From positions 762,501 through 826,500 of the forward strand of contig OX638293.1 in the NCBI GenBank assembly GCA_951812335.1: a stretch of 64,000 nt of DNA, given 5' to 3'. Below, piece by piece: positions 17,675-27,080 of this stretch (the first letter of the stretch is position 1; each line of letters starts with the position of its first letter). The notes under the pieces are model-generated. The model was not told the DNA's origin. It did not search any database and saw only the letters and a program-made list of their open reading frames with translations. Source of the stretch: Rhodothermales bacterium (GTDB taxonomy: Bacteria; Bacteroidota; Rhodothermia; Rhodothermales; VXPQ01). The position numbers and the translations under genes were made by a program.

Positions 17675-20050
17675 GTGATCCGGCCCCTCTTCTATATCTT
17701 CCTGCTGTCGATCAGCGCCGTCTGGACGACTGCCGCGCAGGTGCGCATCGGGGGAACGGTTACGGATGAGCAAACCGAAACCCCCCTGTCCGGCGCGCAT
17801 GTGTTCACGGAAGACATGGCGCAGGGCGCCATTACGAATGCGGAGGGGCGTTTTGTGCTCGAATTGCCCGCGCTTCCCGAGGCTGTCGTCGTCCAGCACC
17901 TCGGGTATGCTCCTCGCGTATTCCCGGTGCCCCCGGAAGCCTCGGAATCGCTTGTCATCCGGCTGACCCCTATCGTGATTCCGCTGGAGGAGGTGCTGGT
18001 GTCGGGCGAGGGCTTCGCGTCCGGCCTAATGGCGCAGGTGATCCGCCGCAAGCAGCGCATGTTCGCGGACGTATCGTTGCTTCGCATGGTGGGCCAGACG
18101 CGGCTCGTCCTCGAAGGCGACGAACGCATCGTCCATCTCGGCGATACCGCCTTCGACCTGCTGTGGCTGTACGGCGAAGCCGAACCGACGGATCTCATCC
18201 ATCATGCCTCCCGCGCCGAGGTGAGCGCCGTAAGCCGGACCGGTGCGTGGGACGAGGAACTCCCCCTGCCCGCTCCGCACGACGTGGCGAACCTGTACGA
18301 GGATTTCGTGACCGTTCAGGGGCAACGGATGATCGGTCCCACCCATCCCGACGCACTGGAACATTATGTCTTCCGGGTGGCCGCGGAGCGCATGCTCGGC
18401 GACCGCACGATCTATGACCTGAACGTTTCGCCCATTGGCGAGGAGGAGGCTGCGTTTATAGGGCAGATTTCCGTGATGGACGAGGAGTTCGTGCTGCTGG
18501 AAGCCCGGCTTTTCCCGGCCCGGCACGTGGTTTTTCCCGACCCGACGTCCGGCTGGAGTGTCCGGTACGTGCAGCACTTCCGGGAGGTCGCTGCCGGGTT
18601 CTGGGCCCCTGTCAATCTCGATATGGAGGGGACGCTCCGCGCCGCCGTCGATACGCAACGTCTGCGTACCGTGGCGTTCAGCCGGCGGACGCTGCTGACC
18701 GGGCACCGTACCAACGTCCCGGCAGAACAGCTTGCATCGATAACTACGCCCTGGAGCGACCCGGATTTTCGATACGGGCAGGTGCTGATGCCGATGACGG
18801 TGCGCGAACTGGACGCGGTCGCCGATCTTCGCGCCGCCAACCTGACGCTGAGCGAGGCGTTTCCTCCCGAACGGCGCGCCGGGCGTTTCGTCGGGTTTCT
18901 GGATCCGGAGATTCCTGACCGGTTGCAATGGCCCGTGGTCATGGGATACCGGTTCCGATTCCGGTACAATCGGGTGGATGGCCTGTTGAGCAGCGTCGGG
19001 AACGAGCTGGACCTGTTTTCCGGCGCCCGCCTGTTGTGGGGTCTCGGTCAGGCGACCGGCTTCAAGAAGACTCGGTCCTATGTTTCTCTGGCGGCCCCGC
19101 TTGGCGAACAGATTCTTCTTCGCATTTCGCGTGAACGGGATATTGCGTCACAGGGCGTCTGGTCCGGATACAGCGAGGCGCTCGCTTCGGTGCAATCGGC
19201 GCTCGGCGGACAGGATTACTTCGATTATTTCCGGCGAACCCGGTACGGAGCCGGCCTGGAGACGATATGGCGGGGATTGCATCTCGCCGCCGGCGTCGAG
19301 CAGGAAAAGGCGGAATCGATAGAGCGGCAGGTGATCCGTTCCTGGCCGTACGCACAGGCCTTTCGGGCCAATCCTCCCGTTGTGGACGACACATTCCGGT
19401 CGGTGTACGCGGCTCTTGCGCTGCCTCGCCGCGCAACCCGAACCATCCGGTCCGCCGCGTTGCGCGTCAAGCACAGTTCGCCGCAGGGGCTTGCGAGCGA
19501 CGCCGCATTTACTTTGCTGGGAGGCCATATCGACCTGGCGCAGCCCACCCTGCACAGGCACCGCCCGACGCCTGCGGGCCTGCATATCCGCCTGCAGGCC
19601 GGTACGTCCTTCGGCGATCTTCCGCCGCAGCGGACCGCGCTGCTCGATACCGGACTTGAACTTTTCGACGGCCTCCGGCTAAACCGGCGTCATGCTTTCC
19701 GTTCTCTGCACGGACGGCCTTTGCAAGGGGCGCGGCACGCCGCCGTCTTCTGGCGTCACGACTTCACGACGCTCCCGTTCGAATGGGTCCGGCTGTGGCC
19801 GCTTGTCCGCCTGCGCATGGGGATCGCGCTGTTTGGGGCGCACGGGCGCGTTCGGGGACAGCCTGCCGCATCTGCGCATGATTGCATGCTCCTAACGTAT
19901 TGCGGGGACCGTTCCGTCCACGAGGTCGGCGTCTCGCTGACCCGGATCGGCGGCGCGCCGCTCCGCATGGACATCGCCCGCCGCCTCGGGGGGTTCGGAG
20001 AGATTCCGGGGGGACGGGTGGTGCTGGGGTTTGGGGTGGAGTTGAATTGA
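17675..20050 (+). CDS. Outer-membrane barrel protein with carboxypeptidase-regulatory N-domain, DUF5686-like
   Basis: A 791-residue protein if translation begins at GTG 17675, which opens a signal peptide ending near TTAAQ; the longer in-frame start lies inside repeat E5 and is unlikely. Residues about 25-105 form a carboxypeptidase-D regulatory-like domain (GGTVTDEQTETPLSGAHV, with GYAPR). The remainder resembles the DUF5686 family: a mixed region followed by many beta strands of an outer-membrane barrel. Role unknown; such proteins are cell-envelope components in Bacteroidota. Confidence 0.65.
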   Translation: MIRPLFYIFLLSISAVWTTAAQVRIGGTVTDEQTETPLSGAHVFTEDMAQGAITNAEGRFVLELPALPEAVVVQHLGYAPRVFPVPPEASESLVIRLTPIVIPLEEVLVSGEGFASGLMAQVIRRKQRMFADVSLLRMVGQTRLVLEGDERIVHLGDTAFDLLWLYGEAEPTDLIHHASRAEVSAVSRTGAWDEELPLPAPHDVANLYEDFVTVQGQRMIGPTHPDALEHYVFRVAAERMLGDRTIYDLNVSPIGEEEAAFIGQISVMDEEFVLLEARLFPARHVVFPDPTSGWSVRYVQHFREVAAGFWAPVNLDMEGTLRAAVDTQRLRTVAFSRRTLLTGHRTNVPAEQLASITTPWSDPDFRYGQVLMPMTVRELDAVADLRAANLTLSEAFPPERRAGRFVGFLDPEIPDRLQWPVVMGYRFRFRYNRVDGLLSSVGNELDLFSGARLLWGLGQATGFKKTRSYVSLAAPLGEQILLRISRERDIASQGVWSGYSEALASVQSALGGQDYFDYFRRTRYGAGLETIWRGLHLAAGVEQEKAESIERQVIRSWPYAQAFRANPPVVDDTFRSVYAALALPRRATRTIRSAALRVKHSSPQGLASDAAFTLLGGHIDLAQPTLHRHRPTPAGLHIRLQAGTSFGDLPPQRTALLDTGLELFDGLRLNRRHAFRSLHGRPLQGARHAAVFWRHDFTTLPFEWVRLWPLVRLRMGIALFGAHGRVRGQPAASAHDCMLLTYCGDRSVHEVGVSLTRIGGAPLRMDIARRLGGFGEIPGGRVVLGFGVELN

Positions 20051-20157
20051 AGGTGGCGAATTCCCCGGTAAATCGGGAAGTGGAACGATTGCCAATTCCG
20101 GATATCAATAGAAATCGACTCGGAGCGCGACCGGATTCTCGAGATTGCGCGGAATCT

Positions 20158-21102
20158 TCATTGAAAAAAAATCTGCGTAACCGTGTTGGCGTAACTACCG
20201 AAAACACCCTCTCCATCCCGGACGTTCGAGAAAAGGGGCACGGGTTCCGCAAAGGGGTCTTCTGTGTTTCTTCGCTGTAGTTCCAGGTCGCGGTGGTATT
20301 CGAAATAATCACTTCCCATGGAGGTTACCACAAGTTCCGCCCGAAGGGGAAGGTCGTCTTCAAAAATGTCCATGCGCAAGACAAATTGTTTGGTTGCGTT
20401 CTCGAAGGCGTCGTCGCTTACGTAGACGGCGCCGACAACGCTTTGGGCCTCCGTTTCCAGTGGTTGTCCCCCCACGTCTGCAGGATTAGCGCGCAGGGCC
20501 AGATCGGCAGACGAGAACCAAACCTCATGCCATTCTCTATTATCGAGACGTTCACCGGGAGGAATGAATGCATAACACCCAATGCGGTAATAGTTTTCGC
20601 CCGCTAGGTCTTCCAGCGACAGGATAACCTCAAATCTGACGCGCGAATCATTCTGTTCCACTTTGCGGGTATGCACCGTCACACTGGGCCGCGCCGGGAC
20701 GGTGCTCTCTGCATGAATCGTTGCGAAGCCCGGCCTGCTTACTTCTATGCGGTATGTCTGTCCGGGAATTGGAAAGGGGCCGCTCGCGTAGCCTTTGTCC
20801 GCCAAATAGATCAGTTCGTTCTCTTCTCCCTGATTCGCGACAGCGACCCGGGCGTCCGTAATCCGTAGTTCTTCGGTTGTCGCCAGTTCGTCGATCCCCG
20901 CCGTTCGATACACATCGACCCGGATAGGGGAATCGGGGTGGATGAAGCCGTAGAGCGCGAGGGCAGGCGGTTGTTCCGGCACGTCGATGTCAACGACACT
21001 CTTGCAGCCTGTCGTCAGGAAGGCGAGCAGGATCGCGAGGCTGCATGGAGTACTCCATGCCTGAAGCGAGCGCCTGTGGCTGTCCCTAAAACGAAAACCC
21101 AT
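20158..21102 (-). CDS. DUF4249 lipoprotein
   Basis: A 314-residue protein with a lipoprotein signal (TTGC lipobox at about residue 33) followed by a beta-rich DUF4249 region: VDIDVPEQPPALALYGFI, then GQTYRIEVSRPGF. DUF4249 genes in Bacteroidota usually follow a TonB-dependent receptor gene, as here: the start overlaps the 3' end of the receptor gene by 17 bp, pointing to translational coupling. The protein probably works with the receptor at the outer membrane; the ligand is unknown. Confidence 0.82.
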   Translation of the reverse strand: MGFRFRDSHRRSLQAWSTPCSLAILLAFLTTGCKSVVDIDVPEQPPALALYGFIHPDSPIRVDVYRTAGIDELATTEELRITDARVAVANQGEENELIYLADKGYASGPFPIPGQTYRIEVSRPGFATIHAESTVPARPSVTVHTRKVEQNDSRVRFEVILSLEDLAGENYYRIGCYAFIPPGERLDNREWHEVWFSSADLALRANPADVGGQPLETEAQSVVGAVYVSDDAFENATKQFVLRMDIFEDDLPLRAELVVTSMGSDYFEYHRDLELQRRNTEDPFAEPVPLFSNVRDGEGVFGSYANTVTQIFFQ

Positions 21103-23458
21103 AGCTTATACTCGGGATCATGACAAAGGGGCTGAATTGCTCGTAGACCACCCGGCCGTCCGCTTGCGTTTTGGCGGTCAGAAAGAAAGAATTTTTTCGC
21201 GCATAGGCATTGTATAGTCCGAGCGTCCAGGTGCGGGTTTTTCTCCCGGTCGTTTTGGTATGCCGGAAGGCGAAATCGAAGCGGTGGTAGGTCGGCTCGC
21301 GCGCATTATGACGCGAACCGTACACATAGGCATCGGGTGCGGGATCATAGTAAGGGTCGGTCCGGAAGCCTGCGAAATCCTCGACGGCGGGTACCCGCGC
21401 GGCGGGTAGCCAGATGGCGTTCCCGGTAGCCAGCACCCAGGTGGCGGACGCCAACCAGCGTTTGGATAACCGATAGGCTCCGGTGACCGCCATGTTGTGC
21501 CGCCGGTCGTAACGATCCGGAAAAGATCGTCCGGCGTCGATATTCGCGAACCGGCGCGTGGAGCGCCCCAGAGCGTACCCAAGCCATCCCGTGAGGCGTC
21601 CCGTTCGTTTTCGGACAAGTAGTTCCAGACCATAAGCCGTGCCGGCGCCTGTTTCAACACGCTTCTCCCAGTTGGCGGCGTCGATGCCAACCAGCGTACT
21701 CCCGGTAATCGGGGCTACGAGGTGACGCATGCGCTTGTAGTACGCATCGGCGCTGAGTTGAATGGCGCGGCGATGCAAAGCGTGCGTGCCTCCCACTGTG
21801 ACTTGCCATGCTTCTTCGGGGCGCACCTTCCCGGTGGCCGGCAGCCAGAGGTCTATCGGAATACCGATACCGCTTCGGCTCAATAGATGCACGAACTGGG
21901 TCGCCCTCGTTACAGAAGCCTCCAGGGTCGTACGCGCTCCCCGGCGATACCGCAAGGCGAAACGCGGTTCGGGAAACGCATAGCCGGTTTCATCGACGAA
22001 AAACGTGCTGAAGCGAAAGCCGAGGGTCAACGCCAGCGCATCCGTAGGGGCCATGTGGCCCTCGGCGTACGCGGCCCCTGAAACGGCGTGCAGGCGCTCG
22101 ATTTCGCCAGTGGCGATCCTTTCCCTGGGCCTGCCCGGCGCGCTTTCCTCATCGACCGTACGTTTTGAGCTCGGCGTAAAACGATGACGGGTCGCCACGC
22201 CGCCCAAGCGAAGCTGGTAGGTCCGGCGCGCAACGAATTGCACGTCGCTTCGCGCCGACCAGTCGGCGATTCCGGAAATGAAAGAAATGGAAGAAAAGGA
22301 GCTATTCGTTTCCGGCTCGGTAAAAACAGACCTTTCGTAAAATTCCAGGCCATAGGCCGTACGGGCGACGGAAGCATTCGCCAACAGCCCGGGGCGTAGC
22401 TGACCCTGCCAGCGAAGAGAGGCGGTCAGGTTTCCCCAATCGAGGCGCCCCCGGTAGTTTTCCGTTGCGTCAAGAAAAATCTTCTCTTTATAGCGGGTCC
22501 AGAAACGATCCTTTCCGCCGTAAACACTGGCGTACACCCCATGCCTGCGGGATACGTACGAGAGTTTGCCGACCAGATCGTAGAAATAATAGCCGTATTT
22601 GTCGTCCGGCGGTCGAAAAAGCTGGAACAGGGCGTCCAGATAGGTGCGCCGCGCAGAAAGTACATACGCCATTTTCCCCTTCCTGAGGGGCCCCTCTGTC
22701 GTGACCTGTGAACTGATCACGCCCACACTGCCGCGTGTGCGGCGGCTCTGGAGGTTGCCTTCTTTAAGCGCGATGTCCATCACGGAAGAAAGCCGCCCTC
22801 CATATTGCGCCGAGCCGGGTCCCTTGGTCAGCGAAACGGATCGAATGATATCCGGATTGAACGCCGAGAGAAAACCCAGCATATGATTGATGTTATAGAT
22901 AGGCGTCCCATCCAGCAAGACGAGGTTCTGGTCGGGGCCGCCCCCGCGGACATAGAGGCCGGAGGCGCCTTCCCGACCGCCCTGCACTCCCGGCATCAGT
23001 TGCAATGCCTTAACCACATCGACTTCGCCGCCAAGGGCGGGCAATCGTTTAATTTCTTCCGGGGACAAATGCAGTACGCTTGCGGAAGTAGCCGGTATGG
23101 GGTCGTATTCGTCCGTCACATACACGCTGTCCAGCGCAATGACGGTTGGAACCAAGCCAATCTGCAACAGGGTGTCGCGCGCTACAGGAAGGACGAGCCG
23201 CCGGGTCTCGTATCCGAGATAACTTAGGCGCAGCGCGATCCTGCTTTCGGGCAAAACCAGTGCGAAGCGTCCGTAGGAGTCGGTAGTGGCGCCCAGGCGC
23301 GAGGAGTCCGCCTGAATATTAACTCCGATCAGAGCCTCCCCGGTTTCGGTGTCCGTCACCGTTCCGGAAACGGTGACATCGGGGGACTGCGCCAAGGAGA
23401 CGCACTGGAAGAGTAGCGAGAGCAGGCATAACGCGCCATATCTGACCTTGAGGCGCAT
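21086..23458 (-). CDS. TonB-dependent outer-membrane receptor
   Basis: A 790-residue receptor. The start at 23458 (MRLKVRYGALCLLSLLF) gives a signal peptide ending near SLAQSP. A carboxypeptidase-regulatory domain (about 25-105; GTVTDTETGEALIGVN) precedes the plug (VDVVKALQLMPGVQGG, then GGGPDQNLVLLDGTPIYN), then a 22-strand-type barrel ending in an aromatic residue (SISYGFSF). It would import a substrate across the outer membrane using TonB energy. It is paired with the overlapping DUF4249 gene. Confidence 0.9.
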   Translation of the reverse strand: MRLKVRYGALCLLSLLFQCVSLAQSPDVTVSGTVTDTETGEALIGVNIQADSSRLGATTDSYGRFALVLPESRIALRLSYLGYETRRLVLPVARDTLLQIGLVPTVIALDSVYVTDEYDPIPATSASVLHLSPEEIKRLPALGGEVDVVKALQLMPGVQGGREGASGLYVRGGGPDQNLVLLDGTPIYNINHMLGFLSAFNPDIIRSVSLTKGPGSAQYGGRLSSVMDIALKEGNLQSRRTRGSVGVISSQVTTEGPLRKGKMAYVLSARRTYLDALFQLFRPPDDKYGYYFYDLVGKLSYVSRRHGVYASVYGGKDRFWTRYKEKIFLDATENYRGRLDWGNLTASLRWQGQLRPGLLANASVARTAYGLEFYERSVFTEPETNSSFSSISFISGIADWSARSDVQFVARRTYQLRLGGVATRHRFTPSSKRTVDEESAPGRPRERIATGEIERLHAVSGAAYAEGHMAPTDALALTLGFRFSTFFVDETGYAFPEPRFALRYRRGARTTLEASVTRATQFVHLLSRSGIGIPIDLWLPATGKVRPEEAWQVTVGGTHALHRRAIQLSADAYYKRMRHLVAPITGSTLVGIDAANWEKRVETGAGTAYGLELLVRKRTGRLTGWLGYALGRSTRRFANIDAGRSFPDRYDRRHNMAVTGAYRLSKRWLASATWVLATGNAIWLPAARVPAVEDFAGFRTDPYYDPAPDAYVYGSRHNAREPTYHRFDFAFRHTKTTGRKTRTWTLGLYNAYARKNSFFLTAKTQADGRVVYEQFSPFVMIPSISYGFSF

Positions 23459-23869
23459 AGCGGGAAATCGTTGTGGAGAGGTATACCGTTGAAGACGGTT
23501 TATAATCATGATTGATTCTGATACGTCCATCCGATTCTCAAGCGCCACGAGATAGCGCGAATTTTCTGTTTAATACCCGGCAAGAAAGAAAACGATTGCC
23601 GAACAGGCTTTTTATATGCGAGTCGTATTAGTTAATTTTATTATCAGAAAAACGAAATTGCCTATTAAAATAAGGAAGGCTGAGTTTGAGGATTGGGAAA
23701 ATCTATAAAATCTTCGATTGAACCAAAAAAACTTTTTAAGAAAATCTTAAATATTTAATCGTGAATATTGATGGAAAAAAATTTTATACTGTATCGCGAG
23801 CCGACGAATGGGGCTCATTGGCCCATGGTTCGAACCTAACCAACCCTGATCACCTTATCGGTAAAAGCG
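23459..23869. other. Gene-free, A+T-rich boundary of the accessory island
   Basis: No convincing coding sequence was found on either strand here. Base composition shifts to A+T-rich at about 23.56 kb, marking the left edge of the accessory island that runs to about 36.8 kb. The upstream regions of the TonB-receptor gene and of the frameshifted exported-protein gene lie here; no clear promoter could be assigned. Confidence 0.5.
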
Positions 23870-24641
23870 ATGAAAAAGAAGTTACAACAGCAGTTGCTGG
23901 GCATCGGAGTGCTTGTTATTTCGACGATGCTTTGGGGATGAGGACTATCAGGAATTTATCCTTGCTGCCCGTGTATATAACGGTGCGGATGTATCATTCA
24001 TTGGGGAGTTGAAAAATCCTTTTGCAAAGGAAATGGTGGCTAGGGCGCTTGAACTGAGGAAGACCGAACAACAGAGGCCCCGGGAAGCTCCGGGGCTGGC
24101 TAAATCGGCGACAAGTGATTGTGAAACTGTCGACGCTTCAAATAATACAGATATTATGGACTGCATTTCGAATTATACCACGGATTTTTCGTATGGGACC
24201 TCGTCTATCCTGTTTTCGAGCTATGACAGAAGTGCAGGCGCTTACAATATGCGCGTTAGAATAATTAACCAGAGCTATTGCAAAGGGCTTAAAAAGAAAG
24301 CCTACGGAGTTACCGCCATGAGCATTCGGAAATCCGGTTCCGGGGATCCGTTTTTTGGGCTAACAGAAAGCTCGTGTCCAACCTACAATGTGATTGAGCA
24401 GTCAAGTACTGTTGAGTATCGCCGAACGGGTGATTATTTTAGTGTTGTAGTAAAAGTAGAAAATAGTTCATGGCAAACGGGACGCTGTGAAGTACGTCAC
24501 AGAACTAGTCGTTCTGGAGGCGCCCAAAGCCGGCATACTGCCAAGTATACCTCCATCGATTTTCGTTATTGGAGTGATGGCGAGCCTTATGTCCGAGAGT
24601 CGGGACCGTATTCAATTATTAATAATAAAAAGCTTGAGTAA
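23870..24641 (+). pseudogene. Exported protein of unknown family, signal peptide out of frame
   Basis: ATG at 23870 encodes a typical Sec signal (MKKKLQQQLLGIGVLVISTM, then LWG) that stops at 23939. Directly after a GGGG run the +1 frame continues as DEDYQEFILAARVYNGADVS and stays open for about 230 codons to 24641. Removing one G would join the two parts, so this is one gene with a one-base frameshift (mutation, sequencing error or slippage). The mature part has Cys residues (DCET, MDCIS, SYCKG, SSCPT, GRCEV) and looks like a secreted beta-rich protein. The family is not recognised. Confidence 0.6.
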
Positions 24642-24680
24642 TGTATGAGGGAAGGAGTTCCGATGGGCGCTATGTGTATT

Positions 24681-24721
24681 GAAGAGGGTCACTGTCTCAC
24701 GCCAGCGGCCCTCTTCCTTTT
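24681..24721 (+). terminator. Rho-independent terminator
   Basis: GAAGAGGGTC and GGCCCTCTTC form a stem of about nine pairs and are followed by CTTTTT. It lies 40 bp after the frameshifted exported-protein gene and is correctly oriented to end its transcript. Confidence 0.65.
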
Positions 24722-24766
24722 TCGGAGCGAACTTGTCGAAATAAATACTAAACTGGCTCAAGCCCA

Positions 24767-24910
24767 ATCACCGCCTCGCTTCCGCATCGAACGCCTTCAT
24801 TGCAGCCTGCAAGCGGGCTACCAGGTCGGGATACATGGCCGCCCGATCGTATTTTTCCTCAGGATCCTCGTCCAGATGGTACAGCGCGGGTTCTCCTGCC
24901 GTCCCTTCGT
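24767..24910 (-). pseudogene. C-terminal relic of a sulfatase
   Basis: The minus strand reads GEPALYHLDEDPEEKYDRA, then a stretch ending AFDAEARR and a stop, almost identical to the last 46 codons of the intact sulfatase at 36846-38210 (also at DNA level). Nothing upstream encodes the rest of the enzyme, so this is a duplicated fragment. It marks a recombination joint inside the island. Confidence 0.8.
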
Positions 24911-24997
24911 TCAGCGCTTCACGTTCGCAAGTACAGGATATCATGATTTCATCATCGGAATCAGCGGGAAACACTGCGAATTCGGGGCGTCGCGAAC

Positions 24998-25228
24998 GTG
25001 AAGCGGATGTTGCTTTACTACGGCGGGATCGGCGCCGCCATCATGATCGGCGTCAACCTGCTCGTGCTGCTCGTCACGGGCATCCCCGATGCGGAGGATT
25101 TCGCGATGGGCGAGATCGTCGGGTACACGATGATCGTGGCTGCGCTCGCCATTCCCATCTATCTCGGCGTCAGGGAATACCGGGACAAGAGGTACTCGCC
25201 TGATCTCCCTCTCGTTTTCTTTTCCTAA
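24998..25228 (+). pseudogene. Internally deleted copy of the DUF4199 gene
   Basis: The first 64 codons match the DUF4199 gene at 15047 almost exactly, but the start codon is now GTG. After YLGVREYRDK the sequence jumps to the 3' end of the gene (GTACTCGCCTGATCTC), deleting about 350 bp and shifting the frame. The downstream flank also resembles the flank at 15600. A short 76-residue product could be made but would have only two membrane helices. Confidence 0.8.
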
Positions 25229-25437
25229 GGGGATCCTTCTGAAGCGCAAGGCGCGGGAGGCGGCGCCGTCGTAGACATCCTTTCGCAATCGCGTACGGGG
25301 CGTTCGGAGCACAGCCAATTATTCAAGCATTCTTTCAAGGTGTTTGAAAAGTCGGATGCGGATTCGTGTTGTAATGTGCTTGCACGTGGTCTCGACCTCG
25401 CTTTGATCTGGCTCCTATTCATCATCCTCTTACTACC

Positions 25438-25830
25438 ATGAAACGTTTTTCCTTCATCCATCGCGTATTTCTCGTCTGTTCTCTGGCGGTCTTGCTTTTC
25501 AGCTCGGCCCCTGCGCAGGCCGAGAATCCTTCAGAATGCTTTGCCTCCTCTGTGGTGGCCTTTTTCGATTCGGCTCCTGACGCTCCTGTGCTCCTGGCCG
25601 AAGCTCCTGTGCTTTTGCCCGTTGTATTCTCCGAGGCCGGCTTGACCGTGGCGGAGACTGTCAATTTTTCGGATTCGACTGGTTTCCATGCCGAGCAGGA
25701 GCGTTGGGGTTGGTTTAGGAAGGCCGTGAGGTGGGTTTGTAGAAGAGCAGCGAATGTCGGTGGTTTTCTTTCCGGAAGCGATGGCGCTGAGCAAGACATG
25801 CTTCAGGGATGTGAGGATCGATGGGGTTGA
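25438..25830 (+). CDS. Small exported Trp/Cys protein of unknown family (130 aa)
   Basis: A 130-residue protein with a clear signal peptide ending near PAQAEN. The mature part begins with a Cys (PSECFAS), continues through an Ala/Val/Pro-rich stretch and ends in a cationic Trp-rich helix, ERWGWFRKAVRWVCRRA, followed by LQGCEDRWG. The two C-terminal Cys residues could form a disulfide. The arrangement (signal, low-complexity stretch, Trp/Lys/Arg helix with Cys, late Cys) resembles that of the proteins at 30255 and 35588 although sequence similarity is slight. A truncated copy follows at 26700-26955. I do not recognise the family; a secreted peptide, toxin or envelope protein are all possible. 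Confidence 0.7.
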   Translation: MKRFSFIHRVFLVCSLAVLLFSSAPAQAENPSECFASSVVAFFDSAPDAPVLLAEAPVLLPVVFSEAGLTVAETVNFSDSTGFHAEQERWGWFRKAVRWVCRRAANVGGFLSGSDGAEQDMLQGCEDRWG

Positions 25831-25874
25831 CGCTCCTTCGATTTGCTAATCCGTAGGCGATGTATTAATCTGCA

Positions 25875-25906
25875 GGGGCGCCCACGTTCATCGTCGTGGG
25901 TGCCCC
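25875..25906 (+). other. 12-bp stem-loop between the 130-aa and 223-aa genes, unit 1
   Basis: GGGGCGCCCACG and CGTGGGTGCCCC form a 12-pair stem with one G-T pair and an 8-base loop (TTCATCGT). No T-run follows, so it may be a processing or attenuation structure between two co-directional genes rather than a full terminator. It recurs in the other two units. Confidence 0.6.
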
Positions 25907-25955
25907 TGTCTTACTTGACCGCCTTCCTCGTTTCTGCTTTTTCAACCCAACCGTC

Positions 25956-26627
25956 ATGAAGCGCTTCTTCCTGCCCTCGCTGTTTTTTTTGATCCTGGGG
26001 ATTTTTTTGCCCGTTGGAACCCTCTTCGCACAAGACGAGGTCGATTGTAATCCGTATAAGAATGCGCAATTTCGACCGGATTTACAGATTTATCGTGTTA
26101 CCAATCCTGCTACGCGAATGCGTCTAATTCCGGCGAGAAAGCTTGGCGGGCTTGTTACAGATATAGATTTTATGATTGAAGATGGAGATGCTTTCGAAGA
26201 TATTGACCAGGCTATTCAGGAAATTCTTAATAATGATGATTTTATCCCTTTTAATCATAGAAAGACATTAGGATTTTATTTAGATTTATTACCTCCAATG
26301 ATTGAAAATTATGAACCATCTAATCAGGAGCGGATCGGATCTTATATTGACTATCTTATAAAAGAGGAAGGCTTAGGGATTGATTTGATTGCCAGGGCGC
26401 TTCCTCTTTTGCAGGGTTATTGGTCCGATGCTCGTATCGATTCCGTTGCTTCGGTAGCATATGCTGCAGCTTCGAAGATGCTTACGCTGTATGAGGAAGG
26501 CAGTTATCCTCCTGCAGTCGACAAAAAATACGCCAACTCCGGTAAGTATGATGAACGTGACTGGCCCTGTGTTGCGATGCTGTATCGCCCATTTCTGGAT
26601 GATCTTTCCTCCTTTATGCAGGACTGA
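25956..26627 (+). CDS. Exported 223-aa protein of unknown family, array copy 1
   Basis: A 223-residue protein; ATG 25956 begins a signal peptide ending near TLFAQD. The mature part starts DEVDCNPYK and is mostly predicted helical, with conserved blocks RPDLQIYR, RLIPARKL, QAIQEILNNDDFIPFNH, YEPSN-ERIG-YIDYL-KEEGLGIDL, LPLLQGYWSDARIDSVASVA and WPCVAMLYRPFLDDL. Two Cys (residues near 29 and 211) could pair. Copies 2 and 3 follow in tandem. I recognise no family; three copies suggest selection for dosage or diversity. Confidence 0.75.
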   Translation: MKRFFLPSLFFLILGIFLPVGTLFAQDEVDCNPYKNAQFRPDLQIYRVTNPATRMRLIPARKLGGLVTDIDFMIEDGDAFEDIDQAIQEILNNDDFIPFNHRKTLGFYLDLLPPMIENYEPSNQERIGSYIDYLIKEEGLGIDLIARALPLLQGYWSDARIDSVASVAYAAASKMLTLYEEGSYPPAVDKKYANSGKYDERDWPCVAMLYRPFLDDLSSFMQD

Positions 26628-26645
26628 AACGGCCTCGTGAGGAGC

Positions 26646-26697
26646 GTGTCCGCTAAACTGTGTGTACGGATGATCACGTACACAGTTTTCAGAACAC
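26646..26697. mobile_element. 52-bp end-to-end relic of the IS256-type element, unit 1
   Basis: GTGTCCGCTAAACTGTGTGT on the left and CACGTACACAGTTTTCAGAA, then CAC, on the right are the two terminal inverted repeats of the full element at 28652-29969, joined with almost nothing between. It lies at the same place, after the 223-aa gene, as the full element in unit 3. It is a deletion derivative or an empty precursor. Confidence 0.7.
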
Positions 26698-26699
26698 GG

Positions 26700-26955
26700 C
26701 CTTGACGCTCCTGTGCTCCTGGCCGAAGCTCCTGTGCTTTTGCCCGTTGTATTCTCCGAGGCCGGCTTGACCGTGGCGGAGACTGTCAATTTTTCGGATT
26801 CGACTGGTTTCCATGCCGAGCAGGAGCGTTGGGGTTGGTTTAAGAAGGTCGTGAGGTGGGTTTGCAGAAAAGCAGCGCGTCTCGGTGGTTTTCTCTCCGG
26901 AAGCTTTTCCGCTGAGCAAGACATGCTTCAGGGATGTGAGGACCGATGGGGTTGA
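26700..26955 (+). pseudogene. Truncated copy of the 130-aa exported-protein gene, unit 2
   Basis: From 26700 the sequence matches the 130-aa gene from codon 48 onward (APVLLAEAPVLLPVVFSE to the end, DMLQGCEDRWG), with the changes WFKKVVRWVCRKAARLGG. The signal peptide and the first third are missing; the 5' breakpoint falls at GACGCTCCT, a 9-base motif that also occurs at the 3' end of the intact gene. Without a signal peptide it is probably not functional, although the Trp/Cys helix is kept intact. Confidence 0.7.
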
Positions 26956-26999
26956 CGCTCCTTCGATTTGCTAATCCGTAGGCGATGTATTAATATCCG

Positions 27000-27031
27000 G
27001 GGGCGCTCACGTTCATCGTCGTGGGCGCCCC
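27000..27031 (+). other. 12-bp stem-loop, unit 2
   Basis: GGGGCGCTCACG and CGTGGGCGCCCC form the same hairpin as in unit 1 with a conserved loop TTCATCGT. One arm base and its opposite base changed between units (CCC/GGGT to CTC/GGGC), leaving pairing largely intact. Confidence 0.55.
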
Positions 27032-27080
27032 TGTCTTACTTGACCGCCTTCCTCGTTTCTGCTTTTTCAATCCAACCGTT

